Of a stretch of DNA of 64,000 bases, positions 44,794 to 54,475 are shown piece after piece. The translations under genes were made by a program, and so were the position numbers. The notes under the pieces were generated by a model that saw only the letters and a list, made by a program, of their open reading frames with translations, did no database searches and had not been told where the DNA came from. The first letter of the stretch is position 1. Every line of letters starts with the position of its first letter. The stretch comes from Allopusillimonas ginsengisoli (GTDB taxonomy: Bacteria; Pseudomonadota; Gammaproteobacteria; Burkholderiales; Burkholderiaceae_B): the NCBI RefSeq assembly GCF_004153455.1, contig NZ_SDQE01000013.1, positions 55,995 to 119,994 on the forward strand, read 5' to 3'.

Positions 44794-46029
44794 TTAGCTG
44801 TGTGCCAATGCCTGATTGAAATCTTCAATCAAATCCTCGATATCCTCTATGCCTACGGACACCCGCAGCAGGTTATCTGAGATTCCCATCTGTGCCCGCC
44901 GCTCCGGCCCCATCTCGTAGTAGATGGTATGTGCGACGGGCAGCACCAACGTGCGGTTGTCGCCCAAATGCGTAGCCAATACAAGCACCTGCAAGCGATT
45001 CAGAAACTCGAACACATCAATATCGCCCGCCAGCTCTATCCCCATGAGCCCGCCGTAGCGACCACCAAACAACGACGTAGCCCGCTCATGCTGCGCATGG
45101 CTGTCCAAGCCCGGGTAATACACCTTGGCCACCTTGGGAAGCGCCGACAAATGATCGGCCAGCGATAAGGCGTTGTCACAAATCCGATGCATGCGCAGCG
45201 CCAATGTTTCAGCGCCCGTGGCGTGGCGATGCGCCGCATCCGAAGACAGCGTGCCCCCCATGTCCCTGAGCCCTTTCTTCTTGATCTGCGTCAAGCCCCA
45301 ACTGGTTGACTTGCCTTTGCGATAGGGCTCAGCGATATTCGGATAGTCAGCCCAGTCATACAAACCGGTATCCGTAACGGCGCCGCCCAGCGCATTGCCA
45401 TGGCCACCCACGTGCTTGGACAAGGCATTGACCACGAGCGAAGCGCCGACGTTGCGGCCCTTGAACAAGATAGGCGATGTAAGGGTGCCATCAATGACAT
45501 AGACCAGGTTCTTCTCACCACAGAAATCGCCTATACCTTGCAGGTCGGCGACCTGGGTGCCAGGATTGGCCAGTGTCTCGGTAAACACCATGCGTGTTTG
45601 GGGTCGCCACGCATTGCGCACGTTGGCCGCGTCGGTGGCATCAACAAAGCTGATGTCCACGCCCAGGCCGGCTAGCGTGCCCAACAGGCTGTTGGTGTTG
45701 CCGAAAATATGCTGGCTGCAAATAAGATGATCGCCCATTTTCAGTAGAGAAAAGAACGTGGCGGTCAGCGCTGCCATACCGGTGGCAAAAGTGACGGTTC
45801 CGGCCCCCTCCTCCATCTGTGTCAGCTTGGCCTCAAGCGCCGCCGTCGTGGGGGTTCCCTGGCGCGCATAGGTAAACCCTGGCTTGCCCTGGAATACCGC
45901 GGCAAGTTCGCGTGAATCCGAAAACGCATACTCCACCGAAGTATGCATGGGCACATGAATGGCGCCGTATTCATCATTTGAACGCCGGTCTGAGTGGATG
46001 ATGGTAGTGGTAAAGCCGTTCTTAGGCAT
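44794..46029 (-). CDS. Cystathionine gamma-synthase family PLP enzyme
   Basis: A 411-residue Cys/Met-metabolism PLP enzyme. The PLP Lys is in VVNALSKHVGGHGNALGG, with the aspartate that contacts the cofactor in VYVIDGTLTSPILF; YARQGTPTTAALEAKLTQMEEG and TFATGMAALTAT are family stretches. Members of this branch are annotated as cystathionine gamma-synthase family protein or O-acetylhomoserine sulfhydrylase; the exact reaction cannot be chosen from sequence. It is downstream of rlmB on the same strand, 44 bases away, but probably has an independent role. Confidence 0.82.
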   Translation of the reverse strand: MPKNGFTTTIIHSDRRSNDEYGAIHVPMHTSVEYAFSDSRELAAVFQGKPGFTYARQGTPTTAALEAKLTQMEEGAGTVTFATGMAALTATFFSLLKMGDHLICSQHIFGNTNSLLGTLAGLGVDISFVDATDAANVRNAWRPQTRMVFTETLANPGTQVADLQGIGDFCGEKNLVYVIDGTLTSPILFKGRNVGASLVVNALSKHVGGHGNALGGAVTDTGLYDWADYPNIAEPYRKGKSTSWGLTQIKKKGLRDMGGTLSSDAAHRHATGAETLALRMHRICDNALSLADHLSALPKVAKVYYPGLDSHAQHERATSLFGGRYGGLMGIELAGDIDVFEFLNRLQVLVLATHLGDNRTLVLPVAHTIYYEMGPERRAQMGISDNLLRVSVGIEDIEDLIEDFNQALAHS

Positions 46030-46073
46030 ATTAGTGGGCCAGAAAAAAGAGAACTAAATAAGCGTAATTTGTT

Positions 46074-46838
46074 TTATTTGCCGCCGGCAGAAAAGGCCTG
46101 GCGTTGCCGTACCGTTTCATACAGGCATACCGCGCTGGCGACACTGACATTAAGGCTTTCGACCGAGCCAAGCATGGGAATATGCACCAGCTCGTCGCAG
46201 GTTTCGCGTGTCAGGCGACGCATGCCCTCGCCTTCCGCGCCCATGACCCAAGCCATCGCACGCCGCGCATCGGTCTGGTGTATACCTTCAGTGGCCTCAT
46301 CGTCTGTACCCACCAGCCAGACATCGCGCTCTTTCAAATCGCGCATCGTGCGAGCAAGATTCGTAACCATGATGTACGGAACCGTTTCAGCCGCGCCACA
46401 AGCCACTCGCTGCACGGTCTGGTTCAGGCCGACCGCCCGGTCACGGGGCGCGATCACGGCATGTACTCCGGCGGCATCCGCTGTCCGCAGGCACGCCCCC
46501 AAGTTGTGTGGATCGGTCACCCCATCGAGAATCAACAACAAGGGCGCGTGACCTTTGTCTTCAAGCGTGTCCAGCACTTCGTCCACATCAACCGCCAGCG
46601 AACGGGACTCAGCCAGTGCGACAACGCCCTGGTGGCGTGTACCTCGCGCCAGTCCGTCCAGCCGCTCCGCAGGGACAGGCCGCGGACGCAGGTTCGCCGC
46701 CTGGGCCTGCTGAATGAAGCCTTGCATGCGCTTGTCGCGCCGCGACGCTTCTACATAAAGCTCCTTGATGGAATCGGGCGCGTGGCGCAAACGGGCGACC
46801 ACAGCGTGAAAGCCCGCCAGGACTTGAAGGGAAGACAT
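46074..46838 (-). CDS. rlmB: 23S rRNA (guanosine-2'-O-)-methyltransferase RlmB
   Basis: A 254-residue SPOUT (TrmH) methyltransferase. An N-terminal substrate-binding domain ([34 protein letters not shown]) is followed by the knotted SPOUT core: [28 protein letters not shown], then [36 protein letters not shown] and [14 protein letters not shown]. RlmB methylates G2251 in the peptidyl site loop. The start is the ATG at 46838 with AAGGA upstream; the longer frame is not family sequence. It follows rnr, as in many proteobacteria. Confidence 0.92.
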   Translation of the reverse strand: MSSLQVLAGFHAVVARLRHAPDSIKELYVEASRRDKRMQGFIQQAQAANLRPRPVPAERLDGLARGTRHQGVVALAESRSLAVDVDEVLDTLEDKGHAPLLLILDGVTDPHNLGACLRTADAAGVHAVIAPRDRAVGLNQTVQRVACGAAETVPYIMVTNLARTMRDLKERDVWLVGTDDEATEGIHQTDARRAMAWVMGAEGEGMRRLTRETCDELVHIPMLGSVESLNVSVASAVCLYETVRQRQAFSAGGK

Positions 46839-46997
46839 GCTGTTCCTTATAAATAGCTCAGGATGGCATTGTAATCCTGCGCGAGGCTGCCCAATGAGCG
46901 AGCACGCCGGAACAGCTCGTCCAATGCCATACACAACCGCCTGAACGCGTTGTCGCCTTTGGCCGCTTCTGAGCAATCGACGAGCTCGTCTTGAGCA

Positions 46998-49448
46998 TTA
47001 ACGACGAGTACGCCCTCTTCCTGATTTGCGTGGTGCCGTCTCGGCCTTGGCGCTGCGCTTCGCATCCGCCCTGCGCTGGCGCGAGGTACCCTTGAGCTCT
47101 GCCGGCTTGGTGGGCGCAGCACGCTTGACCTTGCGCGGCGGCGCAGGCGAGGATTCCGACTCCAGCGCTGCCTTGAGCACCTTGAACCCCGTACCCTTGA
47201 CCAGTCTGAACTCGATGCGTCGGGCTTCGAGATCCACACGAGACACCTGAACCTGTACGGCATCAGTCAGTCGGTAGCGCATCCCTGTACGCTCACCGCG
47301 TAGTTCATTCATGGACTCGTTGTACTGGAAGTAGTCCGATCCGAGCTCAGACACGTGCACCATGCCTTCAACAAACAGCGTATCCAGGGTAATGAATATG
47401 CCGAAGCTTGCCACACCAGTGACCCGACCGCTGAAGACCTCGCCCACTTTCTCTTTGACGAACCAGCATTTGAGCCACGCTTCGACATCGCGCGATGCAT
47501 CGTCGGCGCGACGCTCCCGCGCGGACAGCAACAACCCGAGTTTTTCCCACAAGGCATGCTCGCGCTCGCCGCTGGGCAATGCGGCCATGCCGCTGACATC
47601 ATCCAGCTCGGGGACATATCTGCGTTTGGCCAACACCCCCTTGATCACCCGATGCGTGAGCAAGTCGGGATAGCGCCGGATCGGAGAAGTGAAATGCGCA
47701 TAATGCTCATAGGACAGGCCAAAGTGCCCAACCTGCTCCGGACTATATATCGCCTGCTGGAATGAACGCAGGCACATGGTCTGGATAATCTCATAATCGG
47801 GCCTGTTGCGCGCCGATTTGAGCAGTTGGGCATAATCCTCGGTATTGGGGTCATCCCCCCCGGCGAGCGAGAGTCCGAGATTGCGCAGATAGTCGCGCAG
47901 TGATTTCAGTTTCTCCGGGGTGGGACCTTCGTGTACGCGGTACAGACCCAACCGCTTGTTTCGCTTCATGAACTCGGCCGCACACGTATTGGCGGCCAAC
48001 ATGCACTCTTCGATCAGCTTGTGGGCATCGTTGCGGGTATAGGCCTCGATGCGTTCGATCTTGCCCAGCGGATTGCAGACGATACGCGTTTCGACCGTGT
48101 CGAAGTCGATGGCGCCACGCTTGAGTCGAGCTTCTGCGAAGAGTTGGTACAGCTCGTACAAATCCCGGATCTGAGGGATGACGTCGTTCAAGGTCTGGGC
48201 AGCCGGCCCCGAAGGCTGCTGCAGCGCCGCCCACACGTCAGTGTAAGTGGTCCGGGCGTGCGAATGAATGACCGCTTCATAAAACTGATACGCAGAGATA
48301 CTGCCGCTCTTGGTGCCTGTGGCGGTGACCACCATGTCACATACCAGCACCAGCCTATCCACGTCGGGATTAAGCGAACAGATGCCGTTGGACAGCGACT
48401 CGGGCAGCATAGGAATGACACGCCTCGGGAAGTAGACGCTGGTGCCGCGATCAAAGGCATCTTCGTCCAGCGCATCGCCGGGTTTCACATAATGGCTGAC
48501 ATCTGCAATGGCGACGAGCAGGCGCCAACCACGCCGCCGACGCTTCTCCGTGCCCAGCTCGACTGGCATGCAGAAAACCGCATCGTCGAAATCGCGTGCG
48601 TCTTCGCCATCGATTGTAATAAAGGGGACGTCGCGAAGGTCGACACGCCCTATGATTTCCCCCGGCGTCACAACCGAAGGCAAGTCCGCAGCCTGCTTTC
48701 GGGTTTCATCGGAGAATTCGTGCGGCACATCGAACTTGCGCACTGCGATCTCGATCTCCATGCCCGGATCGTCGATCTCGCCCAACACCTCGACCACCTT
48801 GCCCAGCGGCTGGATGTGCCGCCCCGGCTGACGCACGATCTCGACGGTTACAACCTGGCCATTCTCGGCATCCCCGGTATCCGAGCTGGGGATCAGGATG
48901 TCGTGCTTGATGCGCTGATCCTCGGGCACCACAAGATAGGCGCCCCGCTCCTTGAGAAAACGCCCGACCAGCCGGTTGGTACGCCGTTCGACGACCTCGA
49001 CAATAGTGGCTTCCGGCTTGCCCCGGTACTCACCATCAGGCTTGGCCAACACACGATCGCCGTGCAATACCTTGAGCATTTCACGAGGCGACAGAAACAG
49101 GTCCGGACCGCCATCTTCACGCAGCAAAAATCCAAAGCCATCACGATGACCCTGAACTTTGCCTGCGATGAAATTCAGCTGCGCGTTCGGCAGTACTTGC
49201 CCTTTGGCATTAAAAAGCACCTGGCCGTCGCGTTCCATCGCGTTAAGCCGGCGCTCAAACCCCACAGAAGGTAGCGTGGTGCCCAATGCCTTGGCCAATG
49301 CCTTGGGCGCGATAGGCTTGTCGGAAGAACGCAGTTGCTGAAGAATGGCTTCCCGGGTGGGAACTTCAGGATCGAAATCCGGCGGCAAGTCCAGCTGACT
49401 AGTTTCGGCATCAATATTGTCGGACTCTGTTTTCGATTTTTTAACCAA
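46998..49448 (-). CDS. rnr: Ribonuclease R
   Basis: An 816-residue 3'-5' exoribonuclease. Order of domains: an N-terminal helix-turn-helix (TREAILQQLRSSDKPIAPKALAKALG), cold-shock domains (GKVQGHRDGFGFLLREDGGPDLFL), the RNB catalytic domain with DVPFITIDGEDARDFDDAVF (metal-binding Asp set) and GICSLNPDVDRLVLVCDM, an S1 domain (EVFSGRVTGVASFGIFITLDTLFVEGMVHVSELG) and a basic Lys/Arg tail. It degrades structured RNA and acts in tRNA and rRNA quality control. It is slightly longer than the E. coli enzyme's core. It heads the rnr-rlmB pair. Confidence 0.94.
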   Translation of the reverse strand: MVKKSKTESDNIDAETSQLDLPPDFDPEVPTREAILQQLRSSDKPIAPKALAKALGTTLPSVGFERRLNAMERDGQVLFNAKGQVLPNAQLNFIAGKVQGHRDGFGFLLREDGGPDLFLSPREMLKVLHGDRVLAKPDGEYRGKPEATIVEVVERRTNRLVGRFLKERGAYLVVPEDQRIKHDILIPSSDTGDAENGQVVTVEIVRQPGRHIQPLGKVVEVLGEIDDPGMEIEIAVRKFDVPHEFSDETRKQAADLPSVVTPGEIIGRVDLRDVPFITIDGEDARDFDDAVFCMPVELGTEKRRRRGWRLLVAIADVSHYVKPGDALDEDAFDRGTSVYFPRRVIPMLPESLSNGICSLNPDVDRLVLVCDMVVTATGTKSGSISAYQFYEAVIHSHARTTYTDVWAALQQPSGPAAQTLNDVIPQIRDLYELYQLFAEARLKRGAIDFDTVETRIVCNPLGKIERIEAYTRNDAHKLIEECMLAANTCAAEFMKRNKRLGLYRVHEGPTPEKLKSLRDYLRNLGLSLAGGDDPNTEDYAQLLKSARNRPDYEIIQTMCLRSFQQAIYSPEQVGHFGLSYEHYAHFTSPIRRYPDLLTHRVIKGVLAKRRYVPELDDVSGMAALPSGEREHALWEKLGLLLSARERRADDASRDVEAWLKCWFVKEKVGEVFSGRVTGVASFGIFITLDTLFVEGMVHVSELGSDYFQYNESMNELRGERTGMRYRLTDAVQVQVSRVDLEARRIEFRLVKGTGFKVLKAALESESSPAPPRKVKRAAPTKPAELKGTSRQRRADAKRSAKAETAPRKSGRGRTRR

Positions 49449-49478
49449 AAGTGATTTCCATTCTTTAAAAATTTAGTT

Positions 49479-49484
49479 TATACT
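49479..49484 (+). promoter_or_regulatory. Candidate -10 of tRNA-Leu (right copy)
   Basis: TATACT followed by a GC-rich TTTGCGCC discriminator lies about 68 bases before the tRNA, with a weak TTTCCA 18 bases upstream. GC-rich discriminators are typical of stable-RNA promoters. The left tRNA-Leu has a different upstream sequence. Confidence 0.4.
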
Positions 49485-49551
49485 TTGCGCCTCTTAAAGT
49501 TGTAGGCGCAATACGCAACAGTAATCGGTAAAGCGTTAGCATACACTTTAT

Positions 49552-49636
49552 GCCCAGGTGGCGGAATTGGTAGACGCGCATGGTTCAGGTCCATGTGCCG
49601 CAAGGTGTGGAGGTTCGAGTCCTCTCCTGGGCACCA
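49552..49636 (+). tRNA. tRNA-Leu (anticodon CAG), right copy
   Basis: Identical over 85 bases, including the encoded CCA, to the minus-strand tRNA at 20661-20745. Both genes point outward from the 29-kb segment between them. The sequence identity continues downstream into the repeats but not upstream. Confidence 0.97.
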
Positions 49637-49645
49637 CCCGATACA

Positions 49646-49675
49646 AAAAATGGCTGTCGCAAGACAGCCATTTTT
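49646..49675 (+). terminator. Terminator of tRNA-Leu (right)
   Basis: AAAAATGGCTGTC (49646-49658), loop GCAA, complement at 49663-49675 ending in T5. It starts ten bases after CCA. Confidence 0.85.
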
Positions 49676-49797
49676 CATTTGGCCCGGGAAGCGATGCGCC
49701 TGCGCGCATCGCGTGAGGACGAGAAAGGCCGGGCCTGCCTGCCCGGCCGGGGTCGCGCCTGTGTGACCGAGTCCTCTCCTGGGCACCACCCGATACA

Positions 49798-49827
49798 AAA
49801 AATGGCTGTCGCAAGACAGCCATTTTT
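49798..49827 (+). terminator. Second terminator hairpin in the right repeat
   Basis: The same hairpin, displaced by exactly 152 bases. On the minus strand the pair can also end transcripts of the MscS-type gene that finishes at 49933. Confidence 0.8.
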
Positions 49828-49932
49828 CATTTGGCCCAGGAAGCGATGCGCCTGCGCGCATCGCGCGAGGACGAGAAAGGCCGGGCCTGCCTGCCCGGCC
49901 GGGGTCGCGCCTGTGTGACCGAGCCCTCTCCT

Positions 49933-52401
49933 TCACGTCAAGGGTGGATCCTGGACCGACTCGCCCGATGCCGTGCCCGTCTGCGGATTGGTTGGCGCTG
50001 CCACGGTAACAGGTTGCGTCGCATGCAAAGCCAGATCGGCTCGCCGCAAACGGCCCAAAATCTCAAACATCAATGCACTACGTACGCGGGATGCGCTGCG
50101 CGGCGAACTCACGTAACACGAGGCAGAAAACGCCAGACTGGTTTCGTTGAATCCATCCAGTGTTACAGAGGGCGCCGGCTTTTCCAGTACCTCGCGCTGC
50201 TGCACCATGGCATCCATCATGATGTCGCGCACCGCATCCGCATTCACGCCGACATCCATATTGAACTTCAGGGCCACTACCCCAAGCGGATTGGCCATGG
50301 TTACGTTGCGTACCTTCTTGGTGATGAACTCAGAATTCGGGACAATCATGGTGGACCGATCGAACATTTCTATTTCGGTCGCACGGGCACTGATTTTGCG
50401 CACATTACCTTCGACGCCATCAAGGCTAACCCAGTCACCGACCTTGATGGGCCTTTCAGCCACCAGAATGACACCCGACACGAAATTCTGCACAACCGCC
50501 TGCAAGCCAAAACCGATACCCACCGACAACGCGCTGACAATCCAGGCCATGCGCTCCAAGCCTATACCCAACGACGAAACGGCGATCACGACCACTGCAA
50601 AGTAAGCCAGATACCCCAGCAGATTCGCTGTAGGCGTACGCATGCTTTCATCCAGCCGCGTAACAGGCAGAAACTGGTCCGTCACCCACGCTCTCAATAT
50701 CCTGACGGTATACGCGCCGACCAACAGGACCGTCATGGTGAGCAGAATGGAAGTGGGCTTGATGGACACTTCTCCCACCTGGAAACCAGCAGTCAGGAAC
50801 GCCAGACGGCGCTGCAGCCAATCGTCAGGTGCTTCGCCGAAAGGCAACAGAAGCAGCGTGATCGCGAACAAAATAAGCGCCAGACGCAGGGTGCCTGAAA
50901 CCAACACCAGCAATTGACTGCGAATTCTGGCCTGCTGTGCATTGAGGTGCTCAGCCGCCAGATCATCCCTGACTCTGGCCACCAGGCTGTCAAAGATATC
51001 GGTAACCAGCACCACCAACAAATACGTGGTGCACCCCACCATGCCCAACCAGATAATCTCCTGTGCGACAAGACTGCTGAAGGCGACAAAACCCAGGAGA
51101 AAAGCGGCAAGACTTACCGCGATGACCGCCACCAGCACAGAAGGAGCGCTGCGCGCCCAGGGGGATACCGGCGCGGCCACGCCAGCCTCGCCCTCCTGGG
51201 CAGCCAGGCGCGCCAGCTTGCGCACGCTGGATCGCAGCTTCCACGCTGCAAAGCCGATCAGAATATTCAGTGTCAAGGTCATCAACCCGTTCACCAGAAC
51301 GGTCGTGCTCAGCGTGGCGTTGACGAGCTCAAGCAAGCGCTGGACAACCCAGGCCATGGCGATGGTGACGGCGAACAGCGCAGGCAGCCATGCCAGCTTC
51401 TTGGCCAGCCTGTCTGTTATTTGTGGCAGCCGCCAGCTGGGCCGTCGCGGCGAGAGCAAAACCGTTCCCAATCCTGCCACAAAGCCCGCGAGGTAGAAGG
51501 CCGCCATGCATTGCACAAGAAAGGTTTGAAGCGGCCCTTCGATTTTGTCGTTCCAGCGCAATATGTAGAGCGCGATCGAAGCCAGCAGGCCCGGCACCAG
51601 CGTATACAGAATAACCGTCAGCACCGCAAAGATGGAACGCCGCAAACGTGTGGGTTTTGTATGGCTTATAGTGAATGCGGCAAGCCCTCTTCGTGCTGTT
51701 TCCGCGCTGACCAACAGCGCCAATGCCAGCAGAATCGCCAGAGACCATATCCGCGGCGGCACTTGATGCAACTGCTCGGTGAGCTGGCCCAGCAGACCCG
51801 ACAACCGTTCGATGTCCCGCGGCGCGTCGCGCCGCGTATCACGCCAGAAAGCGTCCGTCAGTATGGATTGCGAGCGCTGGCCCAGTTCAGCCTGGAACCG
51901 CATCCGCCGCAGCTGTGAGACATTATCCTGGCCCTGCCTGGCCTCGACGCCCAACAGGCGCGCCAATTTTATCTGCGCATCCAGCGCCGTTTGGCGCTTG
52001 GTAAGCTGCGCGCGCTGCTGCGCAATATCTGGCGGTTCGGGCGCATCAGTTGTGGGCGTACCCAATTGTTTGAGCCTGGCCTGCACACTGGCCAGCTCAG
52101 GTTCCTGCTGCGCAACAATATCGTCGGCGGTGGATTGGGCGTCCTGCAACGCGTCGCGCATGCGCGCCAGGGCGACATCGTCAACATTCTGCGTCTTGTC
52201 CTGGAGCTTGTCCTGAATCTGCTTGACGGCCTTCTGGGTCTTGTCGAGCACGCCATCCACGTTCTCGATCGCGCGAGGCGCCGCTTGAACCTGGGCGCGG
52301 GGCTGTTCCTGTGCCTGCGCCCAAGCCATCGGACCGTTCAGGCCCAGCAGAAGCAGCGGCAAAAGAATGAAAAGGGAGCAAGTCTTGAAAAAACGCGTCA
52401 T
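49933..52401 (-). CDS. Large MscS-family mechanosensitive channel (DUF3772 type)
   Basis: An 822-residue membrane protein. The signal sequence (FFKTCSLFILLPLLLLGLNGPMAWA) is followed by a long periplasmic helical region (about 30-200) with DVALARMRDALQDAQSTADDIVAQQEPELASVQARLKQLG, which fits DUF3772. About ten membrane helices come next, then the MscS pore helix (ALSVGIGFGLQAVVQNFVSGVIL, glycine-rich) and the beta domain (VAERPIKVGDWVSLDGVEGNVRKISARATEIEMFDRSTMIVPNSEFI). It opens under membrane tension to release solutes. The C-terminus adds about 30 residues of low complexity. It is divergent from the metal importer operon. Confidence 0.9.
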   Translation of the reverse strand: MTRFFKTCSLFILLPLLLLGLNGPMAWAQAQEQPRAQVQAAPRAIENVDGVLDKTQKAVKQIQDKLQDKTQNVDDVALARMRDALQDAQSTADDIVAQQEPELASVQARLKQLGTPTTDAPEPPDIAQQRAQLTKRQTALDAQIKLARLLGVEARQGQDNVSQLRRMRFQAELGQRSQSILTDAFWRDTRRDAPRDIERLSGLLGQLTEQLHQVPPRIWSLAILLALALLVSAETARRGLAAFTISHTKPTRLRRSIFAVLTVILYTLVPGLLASIALYILRWNDKIEGPLQTFLVQCMAAFYLAGFVAGLGTVLLSPRRPSWRLPQITDRLAKKLAWLPALFAVTIAMAWVVQRLLELVNATLSTTVLVNGLMTLTLNILIGFAAWKLRSSVRKLARLAAQEGEAGVAAPVSPWARSAPSVLVAVIAVSLAAFLLGFVAFSSLVAQEIIWLGMVGCTTYLLVVLVTDIFDSLVARVRDDLAAEHLNAQQARIRSQLLVLVSGTLRLALILFAITLLLLPFGEAPDDWLQRRLAFLTAGFQVGEVSIKPTSILLTMTVLLVGAYTVRILRAWVTDQFLPVTRLDESMRTPTANLLGYLAYFAVVVIAVSSLGIGLERMAWIVSALSVGIGFGLQAVVQNFVSGVILVAERPIKVGDWVSLDGVEGNVRKISARATEIEMFDRSTMIVPNSEFITKKVRNVTMANPLGVVALKFNMDVGVNADAVRDIMMDAMVQQREVLEKPAPSVTLDGFNETSLAFSASCYVSSPRSASRVRSALMFEILGRLRRADLALHATQPVTVAAPTNPQTGTASGESVQDPPLT

Positions 52402-52579
52402 GCGTTGAACAGTGAAACCAGGAAACCCAAGCTTGCCACATCATTCAATCACTTGCCAAGCAGAACACAGAAGCTTTTTCGGTCACTGTGCAACCAGGTT
52501 AGACAAGCGAAACCTGCTGTCACAGCGAAGTGCGCCGCGCCCTGAAGGCGGAGATATTGCGCGCCAAATATTTATATAT

Positions 52580-52598
52580 GATAATGCGTCTCATTACT
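52580..52598 (+). promoter_or_regulatory. Fur-family box before the metal importer operon
   Basis: GATAATGCGTCTCATTACT matches the outer arms of the Fur consensus (GATAATG and CATTA) with a different centre. It lies 24 bases before the ATG at 52623, so a bound repressor would block initiation. Fur, Mur or Zur could be the protein. Confidence 0.55.
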
Positions 52599-52622
52599 GT
52601 TTTTCTTAATGGATGTATCACC

Positions 52623-53570
52623 ATGAACACGGTCCGCCGACACTTCCTCCAGTATTTTTCCGGTGCCGCCCTGGCGTTCCTGCTCGTCACCACTCATCTT
52701 CCTGCCTCCGGCGGCACGCCACTAAGCAAGCCGCTCAAAGTCGTCACAACAACCGCCATGCTGGCCGATGCCGTTCAACATGTCGGAGGCGCCCGGGTCG
52801 AGGTCACCGCGCTCATGGGCGCTGGTGTCGATCCTCACCTCTACCGCCAGACGCACGCGGATGTCACTCGTCTCAAACGCGCCGATCTCGTTATTTATCA
52901 CGGCCTGCATCTTGAAGCCCAGCTGGCCTCGCTGATGCAAGACCTCGCCCGCCACAAGCCAGTCGTCGCCCTGGCCGAGGCACTCCCCAGGCAGGCCCTG
53001 CTCGCAGACGAAGACCACCCCGAGTTCTACGACCCCCATGTCTGGATGGATCCTTCGTTATGGCAAGAAGTGGTTCTGGCAGCGCGAGACACACTGATCG
53101 ACCAGGATCCTGCCGGAAGGCAGGTCTATACTGCGCGGGCAGCCACCTACATCAACGAAATCAACACAGCCAACACACGCATCACAACCCTGCTGCATTC
53201 GATACCTGCACCAGATCGCGTGTTGGTCACTGCGCATGACGCTTTCCGCTACTTTGGCCGGGCATATGGCTATGAAGTGCTATCCATACAAGGTATTTCT
53301 ACCGAAAGCGAAGCCAGCCTGCACCAGATCGAGCAGCTCGTGGACACCCTGGTCCAGCGACGCATCCCAGCTGTTTTCGTTGAGTCCTCCGTGCCCGAAC
53401 AGCATGTGCGCGCACTCACCGAAGGCGCCAGGGCGCGGCATCATCACCTGATCATCGGCGGGGAACTCTATTCCGATGCAATGGGCCGCCCAGGCACGCC
53501 AGAAGGCACCTATATCGGCATGATCGAACATAACGCACGCACCATCTCGCAGGCGCTGTCCAGATCATGA
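52623..53570 (+). CDS. Metal ABC transporter substrate-binding protein, TroA-like
   Basis: A 315-residue periplasmic protein of cluster 9. The signal peptide runs to about PASGG. The metal ligands fall at H72 (GVDPHLY), H139 (DPHVWMDP), H205 (TAHDAF) and D285 (ELYSDAMG). Mn-specific PsaA has Glu where H205 stands, so the site is TroA-like (zinc/manganese). There is no His-rich loop of the ZnuA type. The ATG at 52623 is chosen because an upstream frame (52530) would run through the Fur-type box. It is the first gene of a four-gene importer. Confidence 0.88.
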   Translation: MNTVRRHFLQYFSGAALAFLLVTTHLPASGGTPLSKPLKVVTTTAMLADAVQHVGGARVEVTALMGAGVDPHLYRQTHADVTRLKRADLVIYHGLHLEAQLASLMQDLARHKPVVALAEALPRQALLADEDHPEFYDPHVWMDPSLWQEVVLAARDTLIDQDPAGRQVYTARAATYINEINTANTRITTLLHSIPAPDRVLVTAHDAFRYFGRAYGYEVLSIQGISTESEASLHQIEQLVDTLVQRRIPAVFVESSVPEQHVRALTEGARARHHHLIIGGELYSDAMGRPGTPEGTYIGMIEHNARTISQALSRS

Positions 53571-54475
53571 GTATGCTCTTGCGCCTGCTCGCGCGGCATT
53601 GGTCCGAACACGCCCAACAAGCCGCGCTACCTGTTCCCGCGGCGCATGCCCTTATCGGACAAGCCGCTGACCCAGGAGCCCACGCCAATGCGCTGGTCAT
53701 CAAGGGATTAACGGTCAGCTATGGCAATGCACCAGCCCTATTCTCCGTGGATTTCTCCGTTCCTGCCGGCACCATGGGCGCCATCGTCGGTCCTAATGGT
53801 GCGGGCAAATCCACGCTCGTCAAGGCGGCGCTAGGCATTGTGCCCCGCATAAGCGGGGATGTGCGGGTATTCGGCCAACCTGTGTCCGGCGCCTTGCACC
53901 GCATTGCCTACGTGCCTCAGCGAGCCAGCGTAGACTGGGATTTCCCCGCCACCGCGGCAGACGTCGTGCGTATGGGGCTATATCGACAAGCTGGCTGGCT
54001 TCGTTGGTGGCGCCGCATGCCTCGCGACGTCGTTCTGCACTGCCTGGATCGTGTGGGCATGCAACACTTTGCCACGCAGCAAATAGGACAACTGTCTGGC
54101 GGCCAACAGCAACGCGTGTTCATGGCGCGAGCCCTGGCGCAACAAGCTGACCTCTATGTACTGGACGAACCCTTCGCGGGTGTGGATGCAGCCACCGAGC
54201 GCACGATTGTGCACGTTCTACAATCCCTGGCACGCGACGGCAAAACAATACTCTGCGTTCATCACGACCTCGCCACGGTTCCAGACTACTTCCAGCACGT
54301 CCTGCTACTGAATGTACGCCGCATCGCCGCAGGCCCGGTGCACGAAGTCTTTACGCCGGATCACCTGCAGCAAACCTATGGCGGCAGGCTGGCCGCTGCA
54401 CAATTGGATAGCCTGACCAGCGCTTTGGCCGCCGGCCCGTCTCGCATTGCCTCCCCTCCCTCCTCTTCGTCATGA
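53567..54475 (+). CDS. Metal ABC transporter ATP-binding protein, TroB-like
   Basis: A 302-residue ATPase. Walker A is GPNGAGKST, the signature LSGGQQQRV and Walker [14 protein letters not shown], with the switch His in VHHDL. An N-terminal stretch of about 40 residues precedes the ABC domain and a Ser/Pro-rich tail follows. It powers metal uptake. It overlaps both neighbours by four bases (ATGA). Confidence 0.9.
   Translation: MSMLLRLLARHWSEHAQQAALPVPAAHALIGQAADPGAHANALVIKGLTVSYGNAPALFSVDFSVPAGTMGAIVGPNGAGKSTLVKAALGIVPRISGDVRVFGQPVSGALHRIAYVPQRASVDWDFPATAADVVRMGLYRQAGWLRWWRRMPRDVVLHCLDRVGMQHFATQQIGQLSGGQQQRVFMARALAQQADLYVLDEPFAGVDAATERTIVHVLQSLARDGKTILCVHHDLATVPDYFQHVLLLNVRRIAAGPVHEVFTPDHLQQTYGGRLAAAQLDSLTSALAAGPSRIASPPSSSS

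Larger units (their letters stand above)
49617..49931 (+). repeat. 152-bp tandem repeats with the tRNA-Leu 3' end and a terminator (right copy)
   Basis: Unit 1 is 49617-49768 and unit 2 is 49769-49920; a third copy starts at 49921 (GAGCCCTCTCCT) and breaks off, one base short of the stop codon of the MscS-type gene. Each unit begins with the last 20 bases of the tRNA (49617-49636 and again 49769-49788), then a terminator hairpin, then GC-rich palindromes (GCGATGCGCCTGCGCGCATCGC and CCGGGCCTGCCTGCCCGG types). The two units differ at only a few positions. Confidence 0.88.

Noticed and set aside
48000..49274. A 447-codon plus-strand frame opposite rnr (from 47931)
   Set aside because: RNase R motifs on the minus strand are complete and in order; the antisense frame has no family features and follows from GC-rich codon bias.
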